64,000 nucleotides of DNA from Streptomyces sp. NRRL F-5122 (lineage in GTDB: Bacteria; Actinomycetota; Actinomycetes; Streptomycetales; Streptomycetaceae): NCBI RefSeq assembly GCF_001507435.1, contig NZ_LMWH01000116.1, positions 355,137 through 419,136 on the forward strand. Reading direction: 5' to 3'. The translations under genes were made by a program, and so were the position numbers. Below are positions 26,107 through 33,923 of this stretch, piece by piece (the first letter of the stretch is position 1; each line of letters opens with the position of its first letter). Under the pieces are notes generated by a model. That model did not search any database. It was not told the DNA's origin and saw nothing but the letters and a program-made list of their open reading frames with translations.

Positions 26107-27369
26107 ATGGACCTCGACTCGACCTTTCACCGGACGCCGCACGGCACAGACGCCGGACTCATAGCGCACCGGGCCGGGATTCCCGGTATTCAAGGACGGC
26201 ATCTTCGACGCAGACTCCGCGCCCGCGGCCCGACGTCGACAGCCGGTCGACTGTACATAGGCGGAACGGCGGTCTCACTGATCGTGGCGATCACGCTGGC
26301 CGCCTCCTTCGTGCCCATGGTCGTCCATCTCTCGCCCCTGCTGGTGGCGGCCCCCACGTTCACCGCGGCATTCGCGCGCGTCCGATTCACGGTCGGCATC
26401 GCACTGCTGGCCTGTGCGGCGACCGTCGTCATCGATACGCACGACACCCTGCTGAGATCACCGATCCTGGCCGTCCACATCGGCGCCCTGCTGGCGGTCT
26501 CCAGCTTCGTGGTCGCCGCACGAGCCCTGCACGACCGCGATCTGAGAGAGCTGACCCAGGTGCGGGCGGTGTCCCAGGCCGCGCAGCAGGTTCTCCTGCG
26601 ACCGATCCCGAGCCGACTCGGCCCGGTGTCCATCGCCTGCGAGTACCGTGCGGCCGCCGAGCACGCCATGGTGGGCGGCGACCTCTACGCCGCCGCTCGT
26701 ACCGGCACGGCGACCCGCATCCTCATCGGCGACGTGCGCGGCAAGGGGCTCGCGGCCATCGAGGACACCTCCGCCGTCCTCGGTGCGTTTCGCGAGGCCG
26801 CACCCGAGCACGCCACCCTCCCCGAACTGGTCGCGTCGCTGGAGCGCAGTGTGCGCAGGCATCTGGCCGAACTCGCCGCCTGCGACCCCGAGGCCGGCGA
26901 GCGGTTCATCACGGCGCTTGTGGTCGAGATCCCGGATCGGGGCGGAGTCGCGCGTGTTGTCAGTTGCGGGCATCCCCCGCCGCTGCTGAGGCACGACGGG
27001 CGTGTGCGGGTGCTGGAGGCTCTCCGCCCGGCACCACCGCTGGGTCTGGCCCACACCGAACCGGGCGCGTACCACCTGGAGTCCGTTCCGTTCGCCCCCG
27101 GGGACACCCTGCTGCTGTACACCGACGGCGTCATCGAGGCCAGGGACGCCGACGGCGGCTTCTATCCGATCCTCGACCGGGCCGCTGCCTGGACCTGGGA
27201 GAGCCCCGATCGCCTCCTGCGGCACATCAGCCGGGATCTGGACACCTACACGGGCGGTTATCTCGACGACGACCTCGCGATGGTGGCAGTGCGCTGGGGG
27301 CGTACTCCGGATGCGGTGGCGGATCCGTGCTTCTCCCGGCCTTTTGCGGCCGACGAGGCACTCACCTGA
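26107..27369 (+). CDS. Membrane-anchored SpoIIE-type PP2C phosphatase (second copy)
   Basis: A 420-residue protein with an Arg-rich cytoplasmic N-terminus (residues 1-45), about three or four membrane segments (RLYIGGTAVSLIVAITLAAS through AVHIGALLAVSSFVVAARAL) and a C-terminal SpoIIE/PP2C domain. Metal-site motifs are VGGDLYAA, IGDVRGKGL, LLYTDGVIEA and DDDLAMVAV. It shares layout and many core motifs (AQQVLLRPIPSRLGPVSIA versus TQAVLMRPLPRRSGPVYLA) with the phosphatase at 7519-8676, so they are paralogues. It probably removes phosphate from a STAS-type anti-anti-sigma factor. It is convergent with the following hydrolase gene. Confidence 0.92.
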   Translation: MDLDSTFHRTPHGTDAGLIAHRAGIPGIQGRHLRRRLRARGPTSTAGRLYIGGTAVSLIVAITLAASFVPMVVHLSPLLVAAPTFTAAFARVRFTVGIALLACAATVVIDTHDTLLRSPILAVHIGALLAVSSFVVAARALHDRDLRELTQVRAVSQAAQQVLLRPIPSRLGPVSIACEYRAAAEHAMVGGDLYAAARTGTATRILIGDVRGKGLAAIEDTSAVLGAFREAAPEHATLPELVASLERSVRRHLAELAACDPEAGERFITALVVEIPDRGGVARVVSCGHPPPLLRHDGRVRVLEALRPAPPLGLAHTEPGAYHLESVPFAPGDTLLLYTDGVIEARDADGGFYPILDRAAAWTWESPDRLLRHISRDLDTYTGGYLDDDLAMVAVRWGRTPDAVADPCFSRPFAADEALT

Positions 27370-27408
27370 CGGGGGTACCCTGCGTCCGCGGATCCGGCGG
27401 GCCGCTGC

Positions 27409-28287
27409 TCAATCGTTCGGCCAGAGGATGAAGTCGGGGAAGGCACGCCGTACGGGTCGGTCGCCGATCTCCTCGATCGCCGCGCGGATGTCGTGCAGGT
27501 GGCGCGTGGTCATCTGCAGCGGGGGCTCGTCGGGCTGGTAGGTGGTCCGGATCGGATAGTCCACGCCGGGCTGCCGGGTCATCTCGATGTGGCAGCCGAG
27601 CACATGTGTCACCGGGCGGCGGTCGGAGAACTCGATCAGTCGCTCCACGGTACTGGCGAAGGCCGGCCAGTCCTCGATGTAGAGACGGCCGGGATAGACC
27701 GTGTCGCCGGTGAACAGAATCCCGGTCCAGGGGTCGTAGAACGTCACCGCCGCCGTGTGATGGCCGGGCGTGGCCAGGCACTCCAGCACCCGGCCGCCCA
27801 GGTCGACATGCGCGACGGCGTCGGGCTCCTCCCTGAACCCGAAGTGGTCCCAGGCTTCGGCTCCTTGCGCCCCCACCACCGTCGTGTCGGGACGATCGGC
27901 GAACTGGGCGTCGCCCGCGGTGTGATCGCCGTGCGGATGGGTGTGCAGGACGAGCAGGCGGTACCCGTCGCGGTGATGCCGTTCGAGCCAGTCCGCCATG
28001 AGTTCGTCGACCGTACGGCGCAGGGGGAAGAACTCCTCGGACTCGGTGGCGCCCGTGTCGATCAACACGGCGCGGGCGTTGCCGAACAGCAGGAACAGGA
28101 ACGGCGCTTCGTAGTTGACGGCCATGTTCTGCCGCAGGATGAACGTGTGCTCGTCGTAGCCGTGGACCTGGATGTCCGGATCGGTGTTGTGCTTGGCCGA
28201 CGGAGAGCCGTGGATCCATCGGACGTCGAGTGCGCGCGGCCGGGGAGTCCCCCCGCCGAAATCGGTCAGGGCGTCGCCTGCGTCCAT
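27409..28287 (-). CDS. Metallo-beta-lactamase-fold hydrolase
   Basis: A 292-residue MBL-fold enzyme. The metal-binding motif is HTHPHGDH; further ligands are His in CLATPGHHTAAVTFY, Asp in ILFTGDTVYPG and His in THVLGCHIEM. This set fits a dinuclear zinc hydrolase of the glyoxalase II or lactonase type. The ATG at 28287 has GGAGG seven bases upstream and is preferred to the upstream in-frame start at 28347. It is a single-gene unit, followed upstream by two membrane/unknown genes on the same strand. The substrate is unknown; quorum-signal lactonases and esterases share this fold. Confidence 0.9.
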   Translation of the reverse strand: MDAGDALTDFGGGTPRPRALDVRWIHGSPSAKHNTDPDIQVHGYDEHTFILRQNMAVNYEAPFLFLLFGNARAVLIDTGATESEEFFPLRRTVDELMADWLERHHRDGYRLLVLHTHPHGDHTAGDAQFADRPDTTVVGAQGAEAWDHFGFREEPDAVAHVDLGGRVLECLATPGHHTAAVTFYDPWTGILFTGDTVYPGRLYIEDWPAFASTVERLIEFSDRRPVTHVLGCHIEMTRQPGVDYPIRTTYQPDEPPLQMTTRHLHDIRAAIEEIGDRPVRRAFPDFILWPND

Positions 28288-28422
28288 GGGGAATCCTCCG
28301 GTGCGTCGTCCTTGCGGAACCGCCCGGAGCTGGACCACGGCGCACATCTCGTGCCGGGGGCAGGGAGGGAGCGCTTCCAGGCGGACGCTACCACGGCGCA
28401 GGGCGCTGTCCTGCGGGTCCGC

Positions 28423-29460
28423 TCAGGCTGAGGAGACGGCCGCTCCCGCCGTCGGCAGGGCGTCCTGCGTCGCGCGGTGGGTACGGGCCGCCAGGAGAAG
28501 TGCGGCCCCCACGGCCCACAGGGTGAGTGTCGCCAGAGGGGCGAGCACATGTGCGCCGTCGAAGTAGCTGACGTCGGCGACGGCACGCACGGCGGCGCCG
28601 GGTGGGAGCAGTGCTGAGACGGACCGTGCGACACCGGGCAGCAGGTCGGGACCGACGGTCGCGCCGCTGGTGGAGTTGCCCACGGTCAACAGCAGCAGGG
28701 TGGCCATAGGGACGCCCACCGGACCGAAGTACGTACCGAGCAACTTCGTGGTGAACGCCGCGGCCGCCGCCAGGAGGGCCAGGACGAAGGCGAGGGGCAG
28801 GTACGGCGCGGGAACGGCACCGAGCACGGGTCCGGCGATCGCGGCGGCGACCAGGCCCGAGGCGGCGGAGAAGACGGTCACCAGGGTGAAGCGATGCCGC
28901 AGATGCAGCAGCTTGCTCAGCCCGAGCACGTTCTGTGCGAGGACGAACCCGGAGAGCGTCACTCCGAAGGAGACGTAGAACCCCGCCAGTCCACGTGAGT
29001 CGTAGCGGTCGAGGGGCACGACGTCGGACACGGTGACATGTCGACCGGCACCGTGCGCGTAGGCCGTGACGATCGCCTTGACCGCCGTCGTCGTCGACAC
29101 ACCGTTGGCGCTCGCGACATCGAGGCTCAGATCCTTGCCGTGACGCTCCGCGCCGAGCGCGGCCACCACGTCGCGATGACGGACCGCGTCGCGTGCCTGA
29201 TCGGCGGAGTCGGTGGGCCGTACGTCGATCGCGTCCCCCAGGGCCGCCTGGACCTGGCTCGCCAGCCGGGGCCCGGCGACCGCCACCGGCAGCCGGTGGG
29301 GTTGGGGGTCCCGCTGGAGGCCGATGTAGCAGCTGACGAACGCGGAGACGATGACCAGGCCTATGAGAAACGGCTGCAGCCAGACGCGGACGGGCGGTCG
29401 GCGTCTGGCATGCGAGGCCTGGGGGAGCTGGGGGTGCACTCTGGATCTCTCCATGATCAT
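28423..29460 (-). CDS. YhgE/Pip or DUF3533-like membrane protein
   Basis: A 345-residue membrane protein. One N-terminal helix (LQPFLIGLVIVSAFVSCYIG, residues about 30-50) is followed by a soluble extracellular region of about 120 residues (LPVAVAGPRLASQVQAALGD, then STTTAVKAIVTAYAHG) and five or six C-terminal helices. This ABC-2/SNG1/YhgE-type layout is seen in proteins that handle lipids or efflux without an attached ATPase. The start ATG at 29460 has no clear Shine-Dalgarno; ATG at 29454 is possible. It lies 75 bases after the end of the gene at 29536 and may be co-transcribed with it. Confidence 0.85.
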   Translation of the reverse strand: MIMERSRVHPQLPQASHARRRPPVRVWLQPFLIGLVIVSAFVSCYIGLQRDPQPHRLPVAVAGPRLASQVQAALGDAIDVRPTDSADQARDAVRHRDVVAALGAERHGKDLSLDVASANGVSTTTAVKAIVTAYAHGAGRHVTVSDVVPLDRYDSRGLAGFYVSFGVTLSGFVLAQNVLGLSKLLHLRHRFTLVTVFSAASGLVAAAIAGPVLGAVPAPYLPLAFVLALLAAAAAFTTKLLGTYFGPVGVPMATLLLLTVGNSTSGATVGPDLLPGVARSVSALLPPGAAVRAVADVSYFDGAHVLAPLATLTLWAVGAALLLAARTHRATQDALPTAGAAVSSA

Positions 29461-29535
29461 TGGCGGACCGGGGTCCGCGCGGCAGGACGGAAGGGGGCGG
29501 CCGGCGGGGGGCGTCGGCGTCGGACGGTGCTCCGG

Positions 29536-30255
29536 TCAGCGGAAGCGGACGTCGCTCAGGTCGATCGAGACCATGACCTGATGCACCAGCGGCCGGTCGT
29601 CGTCGTCGCGGCGGTAGGCCCGGCGTCTGGTCGGGAGCAGGATGCCGTCCGCTTCCACGAAGTCGTGGACGTACTGCGCGGCGGCGAACCCACCGGCCAC
29701 GTCGACGTAGTAGTCGTGCCGGCGCAGGAGGTGGTCGGAGCCGAAGTAGAAGTCCTGCTCGGTGCTGTGGCTGGCGATCTCGGGCGGGAAGGTGGCACGC
29801 AGACCCCGCCAGATCTCGTTTCCCTCCCGCCACGGCTCGATCTCGGTGACCGTGAAGCCCGGCATGGTGAGCAGGAAGGGGGTGGTGAGGTAGGTCCACA
29901 GCGCGTAGCCGTTGAAGTAGGCGCGGTCCAGCGGGTCCCACGGGGACTGAAGAGTGTGTCCGGAGAACGACGTCCGCGGGTTCTCGCGCTCTGCCACCAC
30001 CCGCCCGTCGAGTTTCTCGATGCTCACACGTCCGGGCGTGAAGTCGGTCCTCTGGTCGGGTGCGCCGAAGGGCGTGACCGAAGCGTGCTCCTCGTGCAGC
30101 CGGACGCTCATCTCGCGGGGTGCGGGATCCTGAGGCAGCCCTTTGACGGAGAAGAGGTCGCCGCCGCTGACGAGCGTGGCCCGACCCTCGGTCAGCTCCT
30201 GCCAGCGGGCGATACCGCCGTGGGCTTCGACAGCCTGCGTGAGCAACTCGTCCAC
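29536..30255 (-). CDS. Hypothetical protein, LolA/LppX-like fold possible
   Basis: A 239-residue soluble protein with no signal peptide, beginning with a helix (VDELLTQAVEAHGGIARWQE) and then mostly beta strands (RATLVSGGDLFSVKGLP, MSVRLHEEHASVTPFGAP, FYFGSDHLLRRHDYYVDVAG). The N-terminal 'aHGG..rW' start and the long antiparallel strands recall lipoprotein-localisation-like (LolA/LppX) folds. I cannot name the function. AAGGAA precedes the GTG start. It lies directly upstream of the membrane protein gene on the same strand, which suggests joint action on a hydrophobic ligand. Confidence 0.7.
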   Translation of the reverse strand: MDELLTQAVEAHGGIARWQELTEGRATLVSGGDLFSVKGLPQDPAPREMSVRLHEEHASVTPFGAPDQRTDFTPGRVSIEKLDGRVVAERENPRTSFSGHTLQSPWDPLDRAYFNGYALWTYLTTPFLLTMPGFTVTEIEPWREGNEIWRGLRATFPPEIASHSTEQDFYFGSDHLLRRHDYYVDVAGGFAAAQYVHDFVEADGILLPTRRRAYRRDDDDRPLVHQVMVSIDLSDVRFR

Positions 30256-30379
30256 GTGGGTTCCTTGCGTGCATGCGGTGGGGGGATGCCGGGCGCGAGT
30301 CACGTCCCGGCTCGTCGATGAGGGCCGCGGTGGTGGAGCACCGTGACATCCGGGTGTTCGCCGCCCGGCGAACGAAATA

Positions 30380-30400
30380 AGCGTATGTATTTTGCGTACG
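30380..30400. promoter_or_regulatory. AT-rich direct/inverted repeat upstream of the gene at 29536
   Basis: GCGTA occurs twice in GCGTATGTATTTTGCGTACG, in a region of low GC that contrasts with its surroundings. It sits between the CGNR gene end and the start of the next gene. A similar string, AAAGGCGTATGG, occurs before the CGNR gene (about 31125-31136), so it may be that regulator's binding site. This is a guess from pattern only. Confidence 0.3.
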
Positions 30401-30492
30401 TCGAACAACAAAACCGGCAGGGCGTATCTCACATTTCGCGAATACAGGTCGAATGTATCGCCGCCGTCCGCGCCGTCGGAGGATCGCGGTGT

Positions 30493-31076
30493 CTACGACG
30501 CGTTCTCGGCGCGCCGTCTCGCCCGACAGGCCCGCAGGTTCGCCGCGTTGCCGCAGACCCTGACGTCGTGCCAGACCCCGCTGTTGTTGCGGGACCGGTC
30601 GAAGAACGCCGTCCCGCACCGGTCGTTGCGGCACGGCTTCAGCCGCTGCCAGGTCCCCGCCCGCTGGGCCTGGAGGACCTCGACCAGGGCCGGCGCCGCC
30701 ACACGCCGCCATCCGGTGCCGCGCGGTTCCGGCCGGACCTCTCCGCTGCCGTCGAGACGCATCGCGACGGCGACGGAGCGTCGCGGGGGGAGTGTGTCGT
30801 CGCGGCCGTGATGCGCCGTCCGGCGCAGATCGTCGCGGAAGGAACGCAGCTCCTCCAGGTCCTGGGGCCGAGTTCGACATGCGCCATGCGTTCCCCTGTG
30901 GCCTTGCTCCACTGTGCCGGCGCCTGATCGACCCAGGTCCGGGCCTCACCCGGGTCCGTGAGGAGGTCGCGTGTGCGCGGCTTGCCGGCGGAGACCGTGT
31001 TCATGAGGTCCTGTACGAAGGCAAGCCCGTCCGGGCCCGGGTCGATGGCATAGCGAACCGTGGCCGACCGGCTCAT
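30493..31076 (-). pseudogene. CGNR zinc-finger regulator split by a frameshift
   Basis: Two overlapping frames together give one CGNR/ABATE-domain regulator of about 194 residues. The N-terminal part (MSRSATVRYAIDPGPDG, then LAFVQDLMNTVSAGKPRTRD) reads to ...MAHVELGP in one frame. The rest (QDLEELRSFRDDLRRTAHHG through CRNDRCGTAFFDRSRNNSG and VWHDVRVCGNAANLRACRAR) reads in another. Adding one base in the GGCCCC run near 30872 restores the full protein. The zinc motif is intact (Cys-x4-Cys and CGNA). Either the gene is freshly broken or the sequence lacks one base. These proteins are transcription factors; neighbours on the same strand are the likely targets. Confidence 0.8.
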
Positions 31077-31395
31077 CCGGATCACTTCCCCTGGTCGACG
31101 TAATGGCACAGCTTCCAACAGAACCATACGCCTTTTACCTATTATCCTCGATGTGAGTTCGTTCATGTGCGGCACTGGTCCGGTGGGGTGCGCCGGAGGA
31201 AGGTCCGGCGGTGTTCCGCTGGAGTGATGTCCACTTCGCCGACCGGCATCCGGGTTCCCTGCCGGTCCGGGCTCACGGCTCGCCGCGACGAGTCCATGGC
31301 ACCCGGGTGCGCGACTCTGCGGCCCCGTTGTGAGCCGCCGCGAGCGATGCGACGATGCCTCCACGACTTCGCCGCGACGAAGGGGGAGAGACGCT
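31077..31395. other. 319-base divergent region
   Basis: It contains the promoters of the CGNR gene (minus) and the methyltransferase gene (plus). The only notable feature is an AT-rich stretch (31130-31156, with TTACCTATTATCC) that can serve as the minus-strand promoter. No gene seen. Confidence 0.5.
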
Positions 31396-32037
31396 GTGGG
31401 TGACCGGTACGACGAGCCGGCGGCGGCCGCGGTCTTCGACGCCTTGGGTGCCGAGTACGAAAAGGCGTTCGCCGACTCCGAGGCCCACCGGGCGTCGCTG
31501 ACCTGGTTGCTGCGGCAACTCAAGCCGCGCAGCCGGGTGTTGGACGTGGGTAGTGGCACGGGCCGACCCACCGCAGCCGTCCTCGCCGCGGCGGGCCACG
31601 ACGTGCTCGGTGTTGATGTCTCCCCGGTGATGGTCGACCTGGCGACCCGCCAGGTGCCGGACGCGACCTTTCGGTGCGCGGACATCCGTGAAATGCGGCT
31701 CGAGGAAGCCTCGTTCGATGCGGTGTGTGTCTACTTCGCCCTGCTGCAGATGTCCCGCGCCGAGCAGACCGCCGTCGTACGGCGGCTCGCGGGGGCGGTG
31801 AAGCTGGGTGGGAGTGTGGTCCTGGCCACGGTGCCGCTCGATCTGGAGGGCGTCGAAGGCGTCTTCATGGGACAGGCCGTGCGCGTGACCAGTTTCGCCG
31901 CCCAGCAGTTCGCCGACATGGTCACCGGGGCGGGACTCGGTGTCGTCACTCGGCAGGCACTGATGTTCACCCCCGCCCACCCCGAGGCCGTCCCCGAGCC
32001 CCATCTGTTCCTGCACTGCCGGCGGGACTCCGCGTGA
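31396..32037 (+). CDS. Class I SAM-dependent methyltransferase
   Basis: A 213-residue Rossmann-fold methyltransferase. Motif I is VLDVGSGTGRPTAAVLAAAG; the acidic end of strand 2 is GVDVSPVMVDLA; motif II is FRCADIREMRL and motif III is SFDAVCVYFALLQM. The C-terminal substrate region is short. The acceptor is unknown; it looks like a small-molecule (UbiE/Methyltransf_25-type) enzyme. The GTG at 31396 follows AGGGGGAGAG. It is convergent with the TetR gene at 32072, with only 34 bases between. Confidence 0.9.
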   Translation: MGDRYDEPAAAAVFDALGAEYEKAFADSEAHRASLTWLLRQLKPRSRVLDVGSGTGRPTAAVLAAAGHDVLGVDVSPVMVDLATRQVPDATFRCADIREMRLEEASFDAVCVYFALLQMSRAEQTAVVRRLAGAVKLGGSVVLATVPLDLEGVEGVFMGQAVRVTSFAAQQFADMVTGAGLGVVTRQALMFTPAHPEAVPEPHLFLHCRRDSA

Positions 32038-32071
32038 ACCTCGCGTGATCCCTGCGGCCCACAGCCGGTGA

Positions 32072-32638
32072 TCAGTTGCCGGAGGTCACGACCTTGAGTT
32101 CGTCGAGCGACTCCCGAATGAAGAACCCCAGGCCGCGTCCATCGGTTTCGCCGACCCAGCGCTCGAACGCGACCTTGAAGACGGCGATCCCCGCCTCGGC
32201 GGTCAGGCTCGCTGCCGGTTCCGGAACGCCGCGCTGACGCAGGGTGTCGGCGAGCGCCGCGGACAGCGACGCAAGCTTGATCAGTTCGCGCTCCCGCAGT
32301 TCCGCGTTGGCGACGATGACCGTCTGGCGCCGGCGGGAGTGGGCGTGCCGGTCCTGGAACACCGAAGCCACGGCATCGAGGGCCGCGGCGATCGCCTCGA
32401 TCGGCGCCGCCGACTCCGGTGCGGCCGCGGCGGTGCTCACGAAGAGCGCCTGCAACGTCTCGGAGCCCGCGAACAGCACCTCCCGCTTGTCGGCGAAGTG
32501 CCTGAAGAACGTGCGCTCGGTGAGCCCCGCCCGCTTGGCGATCTCGGCCACCGTCGTCTGCTCGAACCCGCGCTCGCTGTAGAGCTCCAGTGCTGCCTGC
32601 TGGAGTCGCTCGCGCGCGTTCGGCTCCCATCGACCCAT
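32072..32638 (-). CDS. TetR/AcrR-family transcriptional regulator
   Basis: A 188-residue TetR regulator. The HTH is LELYSERGFEQTTVAEIAKR followed by AGLTERTFFRHFADKREVLF (residues about 18-58). The C-terminal domain has SLSAALADTLRQRGVPEPAA and ends with FFIRESLDELKVVTSGN. It is divergent from the NAD(P)-dependent epimerase gene, with two near-identical 17-bp palindromes in the 126-base gap, so it is the probable repressor of that gene and of itself. Confidence 0.93.
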   Translation of the reverse strand: MGRWEPNARERLQQAALELYSERGFEQTTVAEIAKRAGLTERTFFRHFADKREVLFAGSETLQALFVSTAAAAPESAAPIEAIAAALDAVASVFQDRHAHSRRRQTVIVANAELRERELIKLASLSAALADTLRQRGVPEPAASLTAEAGIAVFKVAFERWVGETDGRGLGFFIRESLDELKVVTSGN

Positions 32639-32655
32639 GGCCGTGATCCTACGTG

Positions 32656-32672
32656 ATGACAGTCCCTGACAT
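32656..32672. promoter_or_regulatory. Operator copy 1 (ATGACAGTCCCTGACAT)
   Basis: An imperfect palindrome, ATGnCAG-nnn-CTGnCAT, in the gap between the divergent TetR and epimerase genes. A second copy lies 31 bases downstream, about three helical turns away, which would allow two TetR dimers on one face of the DNA. Confidence 0.75.
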
Positions 32673-32686
32673 TGGTGCTACTTTCG

Positions 32687-32703
32687 ATGACAGTGACTGA
32701 CAT
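32687..32703. promoter_or_regulatory. Operator copy 2 (ATGACAGTGACTGACAT)
   Basis: Differs from copy 1 at only two positions in the centre, and is the better palindrome (ATGnCAGTnACTGnCAT). It lies 62 bases before the epimerase start codon. Confidence 0.75.
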
Positions 32704-32764
32704 CGATCTGCCCCTCTGTCGTGCTCGGCCTGAGGGCGGTCGATTTGTATCCGGAGGTCTTTCA

Positions 32765-33697
32765 GTGCGTGTCTTCGTCACCGGCGCATCCGGCTGGATC
32801 GGCTCCGCCGTCGTTCCCGAACTCATCGGCGCCGGCCACCAGGTCGTCGGGCTCGCCCGCTCCGAGGTCTCGGCCGCCGCCCTCACCGCTGCGGGCGCCG
32901 AGGCGCATCGCGGCACCCTCGACGATCTCGACATCCTGCGCAGTGCGGCTGCCGAGGCGGATGGCGTGATCCACCTTGCGTTCAAGCACGACATCGCCTT
33001 CTCGGGGGATTTCCAGGGCGCCACCGACGCGGACCGCCGCGCGGTGGAGACGATGGGCGAGGCACTCGCCGGTTCCGGCCGTCCCTTCGTCATCGCCTCC
33101 GGGACGCTCGGAATCGCATCGGGGCAGGTCGCCACCGAGGAGGACGGCCGTCCGGACCCGGCCGGGCCGCGTCCGGACGGCGCAGAGCGGACTCGGTCGG
33201 CCACCGCGCAGCTGGCGCTCTCTTTCGCCACGGACAACGTCCGGTCCTCGGTGGTCCGACTTCCCCCGACCGTGCACGGAGAGGGGGACCCCGGCTTCAT
33301 GGCGGCGCTGGTCGGCATGGCGCGCGCCCACGGTGTCTCCGGCCATGTCGGTGACGGGGCCAACCGCTGGCCCGCAGCGCACCGACTCGATGCGGCGCAC
33401 CTGTTCCGCCTGGCGGTCGAGAAGGCTCCGGCCGGATCGGTCCTGCACGCCGTCGCCGACGAAGGTGTCCCCATCCGCACCGTCGCAGAGGTGATCGGCC
33501 GCCATCTTGATCTCCCCGTCGCCGCGGTGGAACCCGAGGACGCGGCCGGACACTTCGGCTGGCTGGCCGGCTTCATCGGAGCCGACATCCCGGCCTCGAG
33601 TGCCCTGACCCGCGAGCTCATGGGATGGCGACCCACCCACCCCGCGCTGATCGAGGACCTGGAGAAGGGGCACTACTTCCAGACCAGCGATGGGTGA
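32765..33697 (+). CDS. NAD(P)-dependent epimerase/dehydratase (extended SDR)
   Basis: A 310-residue extended-type SDR. The cofactor loop is VFVTGASGWIGSAVVPELIG. Later elements are GVIHLAFKHDIAF, FVIASGTLGIASG, SSVVRLPPTVHGEGDPGFMA and NRWPAAHRLDAAHLFRLAVE. It belongs to the group often called 3-beta-HSD-like or NAD-dependent epimerase. The catalytic YxxxK is not obvious, as is common in this branch. GGAGG precedes the GTG start by 7 bases. It is the apparent target of the divergent TetR regulator. Confidence 0.92.
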   Translation: MRVFVTGASGWIGSAVVPELIGAGHQVVGLARSEVSAAALTAAGAEAHRGTLDDLDILRSAAAEADGVIHLAFKHDIAFSGDFQGATDADRRAVETMGEALAGSGRPFVIASGTLGIASGQVATEEDGRPDPAGPRPDGAERTRSATAQLALSFATDNVRSSVVRLPPTVHGEGDPGFMAALVGMARAHGVSGHVGDGANRWPAAHRLDAAHLFRLAVEKAPAGSVLHAVADEGVPIRTVAEVIGRHLDLPVAAVEPEDAAGHFGWLAGFIGADIPASSALTRELMGWRPTHPALIEDLEKGHYFQTSDG

Positions 33698-33923
33698 GGG
33701 GCGCGCCGGGACGGGATCGGCGCCCTCATGCCCGAGGGCCGAGGACGCCGACCCCGGTGGGGCCCGGCAAACCGCGTGTCAGGGCCGGCCCCGAGCGGCA
33801 CGACGTCGCCGCGCGACCGAACACACCCGTCCCGTACGCCGTTCCCCGAGGCGGTGATCCGCTCGGCCCCCGTACCGGAGGATCGCATCCCGGCCTGCAC
33901 CCTTGGCCGGGACGGCACATGGG

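Noticed and set aside
28388..30949. 853-codon minus-strand frame spanning three genes
   Set aside because: It runs through three recognisable genes in another frame; no domain, so it is a GC-bias artefact.
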